From Malus domestica (Eukaryota; Streptophyta; Magnoliopsida; Rosales; Rosaceae), in contig NC_091670.1 of assembly GCF_042453785.1 (NCBI RefSeq), positions 40,869,501 through 40,933,500 of the forward strand: DNA of 64,000 nt. Reading direction: 5' to 3'. The translations under genes were made by a program, and so were the position numbers. Shown here piece by piece: positions 60,275-64,000 of this stretch. Position 1 is the stretch's first letter; each line of letters opens with the position of its first letter. The notes below the pieces were generated by a model. The model made no database searches. It saw only the letters and a list, made by a program, of their open reading frames with translations, and was not told the origin of the DNA.

Positions 60275-61884
60275 TTTGCTTTCTAAAACTCAGTAGTTGA
60301 CCCTCAACCACATCATGCAAATGTTTTCTCCGCAAATGAAACTACCATACAACAACAATCTTAGGACATTAAGAAATTCTTGCATGTTTATTGTTTTCAT
60401 TGTATGTTTTTTGTTTTTGTTACTAGAGGGGTAATGTTTTATATCCTCCTTCTTCTTCATGCATTTTATCATCATTTTCTTTTGTATTATAAGGGGTTAA
60501 ATTTATATCCTACTGATTAGGTGTAATTTTTTTTTGACTTTATCAATAAAATTCTTCTTGTATCATTGAGGTCTCTAAAAAAAATTATCCATGTTTTAGT
60601 TTCAGAAAAATGCATAGCAACATCACGATTAAACGGATCCATCTAAAGCAATCACGACAAGTAACGGCACGGAAAAATATGCAGAGGTACTTGCAGAAAT
60701 GTTTGATCGAGGCAGATGCTAATTTTCTGTGAAGAAAAGCCAAGACAATCGCATCCACAGGATTCAAATCAACCACCGCACTAGCTTATTTTAGTTAGTG
60801 GGATTTTTAGTTTTGGTTAAAATTGATTAGTCTATCATTAGCATTAAGCTTCCTCACTAGCTAGTTAGGTTGTTTGTCAGAGTTGGTCGGCATCGCATGC
60901 AAATACTTTTGGTTTTTGCTTTTCTTTTGTGATTATTTTCATAACTGGTCATGCAAGCAATATTTTTACTCAGTTTTTATGGTTTTATAACAGCTACAGC
61001 TTACAAGTAGAGCTGGTCCAAGATAGAAGAAGATTATCTTCCTTTTTACTTAAATGATTACAGTTAAATAACGTTAATATTTTATATTAATTTTTTATTA
61101 AAACAATAAGAAAAAAACATAATGCGTGGTCAAACACCTACACTACACCCGTGCTTTTCACGACGGTATATTCAAATAGAAAAACTAACCCTGTGGTTGG
61201 TGAGGGACTTTATTTTATTCTTTTGGTGAGGGACTTTATTTTATTCTTTTTATATTGAAGTTTCAAGAGTCTGCTTTTGTAGTCTGAATAAAAAAGTGAA
61301 TGGCCAAAAGGTTAAAAGAGAGACAAATGCGGATAACGTCGGTTAGTCAGGCATATGAATCTCACCTTTTTCTACCGAAGTTTGGATTTTTTTTTTTTCA
61401 AAAATAATATACTACAGTTATTTTTACTTTTAAGTAAGAAACTTTTTTTATTCGAATTTAGTATGTGAGTTCGATATCAAATTATTCTTTCTCTACTAAT
61501 TTTATAGCATGTGGAGTAATACCCAGTAATAGAAAAAAAAATATTCAAAAAGAGCATAGTGGACACTCTGAAGTGGGAGGGATTTTTTAGTGAAATTTCT
61601 CATAATTCTTATTAAAACACGTAGTGTACCACTTGTGTTTCCATTACAATTAAAAATTTCTCCGAACTAGGAAGGATGAATTTCTAAGATAGGAATAAAG
61701 TTATCTAAAAAAGCTTTACGATGATTAATTAGCTAAAAACAGTACACGTGGAGTATCCTCATCATTAAGGTTTTGGAGGACAATTTGGTGACCCCATGTG
61801 AGTTGGTAAGAAAACTAACAAGCTTCAAATGTACATCCATTATTCAGGTGTATCATTAATTGATTTTTTTCACCAACAGAACAT
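60275..61884. other. Upstream region of kinase 4
   Basis: No gene seen. A 29-bp direct repeat GGTGAGGGACTTTATTTTAT occurs twice at about 61199-61255. Confidence 0.5.
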
Positions 61885-64000
61885 ATGGGTATTATTAACT
61901 CGCAAAGTTTTTGTGATTTCCTATTCTTCTCTATCATCTCGCTTCTTCTGTCGCAGATTTCTTCTGCTGCAAAAGTTTATAACATAACTTCTTTGCAACC
62001 ATTAGCACAGGGACAAACTCTCGTCTCCTCTGGTGGCATTTTCGAATTGGGGTTCTTTAGTCCTAACAGTTCTGCTAACAAGTACGTTGGGATATGGCAC
62101 AAGAGTGTATTTCCGCGGAAAGTTGTATGGGTGGCCAACAGAGACAGCCCTCTTGCAGTTACAGACGCATTAGCTACTTTGACAATCACGAGCAATGGAA
62201 ATCTGCAGCTTGTAGATGGGAAGCGGAATTCAGTTTGGTCAACGAATATTTCGGTGTTATCTGACGGTTCAGCAGCTGCACTTCTTTTAGACAACGGAAA
62301 CTTTGTTGTCAAATTCAATACAGGAGATGAGTACCTATGGGAGAGCTTTGATTATCCTGGCGACACAATTCTGCCGAGTATGCTGCTGGGATTCGATAGT
62401 AAATCTGGTAAGCGGAGTTTCTTGACTTCTTGGAAAAGTGAGAATGATCCATCAACCGGAGAATTCGTGCTTGGATTGACACCACAGAACCCGGCACAGA
62501 TTTTCATTTGGATTAATGGATCAACTCCATTTTGGAGAAGCGGTCCGTGGGAAAAATCAATGTTCATCGGCATACCAGGCAGGGATGATCAATATCTAAG
62601 TGGATTTCATCTGGATGCTAATGTGCAGCAGGGAACAAAGTATTTCTGGTACAATTTGTTCGACAAGACTGTGGAATATATGTACATCTCTTCGAAAGGA
62701 ATACATAAGTGTATGGATTCAAAAAATGGAGAAAACTGGAATCTTCACTGGGAGACCCCAAAAATTCCATGTGACATCTATGGAACGTGCGGACCTTTTG
62801 GGGTTTGCGAAGCTTCAGAATCTTCAACTACTCCGATCTGCAAGTGTTTGAAAGGGTTTGCACCCAAGTCAGTTGATGAATGGAGCAGGGGAAACAGGAC
62901 AAGAGGTTGTGTGAGGCAAACCCAATTGTTTTGTGGGAGTAACACAAGTCAGTCAGTTTCTTTGAGCAGAAAAGAAGATGGGTTTTGGAAAATGTCAAAT
63001 GTAAAACTACCAGATTATCATGAATATTCGCCTTTATATGAAGAAGACTGCAGGATACTTTGCCGAGATAATTGTTCGTGCTTGGCTTATGCTTACGTTA
63101 ACACTATAGGTTGTTTGGTCTGGTCCAAAGACCTTATTGATATTTCGGAGTTTTCCTCTGGTGGAGCAGATCTTTTTATCCGCTTAGCAAACGCGGAACT
63201 CGGTAGGTGACTATATTGCTTGCACAACTTTGCTTACAAATATCTGTTGTTTTCTGTCTTAGTACTTTATGTAATACAAATTCAATTTTTCAGGTGAAGA
63301 AGGAAAGCGAATAAAGTTAGTTGCCAGCCTCGTATCAATTTGTTTTATTATCATGGCTGCCATTGTGTTCGGTTTGTACAAGTTGCGAGTTAACCCAAAG
63401 GGTAAGAGCATGAGGTAGAGGGATGCAGTCAGTCAATACATTAACAATGCATAACTTTATATCTCTGCAACCTTTGACATAATAAATTACTTAGGTGAGT
63501 AAATTGATCCAACTTCTTTGTTGTTTCTCTAACTCCAATTTTGGTTGTTTTATACCTGCAAAATCAGGAATCATCAAAGTGACGAGAAATGAGATTAGAT
63601 TGACTGATACAAATGAGACATCAAGAGAGAGTCTTCGAGAATATATCAGAACACATGATCCATCAGAGCTATTAGTCTACGAATATGATTTCAATAGCAT
63701 ATTAATTGCTACGAGCAATTTCAGCATCACAAACAAGCTTGGAGAAGGAGGATTTGGAGCAGTTTATTGGGTAATTATTCGTTTGCGCTTTCTTCAGTTC
63801 AAAGGAAAATATGTAATTATATAGACATAAATGTAATGTGCAATATGTGGACCTCGTGCGCGTAGGGTAAGCTAGAAGAAGGGAAGGAAATAGCAGTAAA
63901 AAGACTATCCAGCTGCTCGGGGCAAGGCATAGAAGAGTTCAAGAATGAGATGTTGTTGATCTCCAAACTCCAACACAAGAACCTTGTAAGGCTGATGGGC
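61885..64000 (+). CDS. G-type lectin S-receptor-like Ser/Thr kinase 4, cut by the window end
   Basis: Exons 61885-63202, 63294-63401, 63568-63770 and 63866 to beyond 64000, with consistent phases and GT-AG borders. ATG 61885 gives [20 protein letters not shown], then a signal peptide ending near SSAAKV. Domains seen: bulb-lectin ([20 protein letters not shown]), SLG ([16 protein letters not shown]), Cys-rich [16 protein letters not shown] ([18 protein letters not shown]), TM ([20 protein letters not shown]) and the start of the kinase ([23 protein letters not shown]). The usual Lys after VY is Trp here; that Lys is conserved in the family but is not the ATP-anchoring Lys, which is present in AVKRL. 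Exon 3 is 27 nt longer than in kinases 2 and 3. It is more diverged than those two. Catalytic loop and tail lie outside the window. Confidence 0.88.

Noticed and set aside
60893-60985. Possible tRNA-like or small-RNA structure near TCGGCATCGCATGCAAATAC
   Set aside because: No cloverleaf with matching acceptor stem, D and T arms could be drawn by eye, so no RNA gene is reported in the window.

Overview
This is a window of plant nuclear DNA. It has split genes with GT-AG introns, AT-rich intergenic DNA, an RTE-clade LINE, several SINEs and MITEs, Helitron ends, solo LTRs and a tandem cluster of S-domain receptor kinases. Several repeats (the RTE LINE, a coiled-coil repeat ORF near 1.5-2.2 kb, an LTR ending in a GGTCGGGGCATGTCA-like motif) look like ones I associate with Maleae (apple/pear, Rosaceae). 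That assignment is from memory and is moderately confident. No bacterial, CRISPR or organelle signal was seen.

Layout. (1) 1-5.75 kb is repeats: tandem arrays, a repeat-borne coiled-coil ORF, and a nearly whole RTE LINE on the minus strand with one in-frame stop. (2) 6.2-8.8 kb holds isolated minus-strand exons of two unrelated genes, CTF18 and CSU1/NOSIP. A SINE with a 13-bp target duplication lies between them, and a Helitron-like 3' end follows. (3) 9-22.6 kb is a host gene block: a PHOS32/PHOS34-type universal stress protein (+), a BBX28/29-type B-box protein (-), and a KIC/PBP1/CMI1-type EF-hand protein (-) with a 5'-damaged tandem copy. The same three families are neighbours on Arabidopsis chromosomes 4 and 5, so this looks like an ancient conserved block. 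(4) 23-33.5 kb is a gene-fragment graveyard: a solo LTR, a U-box/ARM fragment, a ~700-bp-arm inverted repeat made from a small unknown gene, a MADS-box first exon, and a 3.3-kb hAT-type transposon with perfect 8-bp target duplications. The hAT carries exon pairs of a HHO/GARP factor and of a cyclase-family protein, plus a nested Mutator-like insertion. (5) 34-44 kb holds foldback MITEs, an F-box pseudogene, a ~3.1-kb non-autonomous Helitron, and a segmental duplication in which one copy carries a MITE and the other shows the empty site. (6) 44.5-64 kb holds four plus-strand G-type lectin S-receptor-like kinases: a B120-like gene (868 aa), two close tandem copies, and a fourth gene cut by the window edge. 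A 2.33-kb solo LTR sits in the upstream region of the second kinase, inside a 56-bp tandem array.

How the parts fit together. The stress protein, B-box and Ca2+-binding genes are regulatory genes probably held together by descent; the sequence does not show that they work together. The kinases are predicted plasma-membrane receptors with bulb-lectin, S-locus glycoprotein, PAN, transmembrane and Ser/Thr kinase modules, and they expanded by tandem duplication. Nearly everything else is transposon activity. The best candidate for something undescribed is the hAT element loaded with spliceable exons from two unrelated genes, followed by the long inverted repeat that could give a hairpin RNA.
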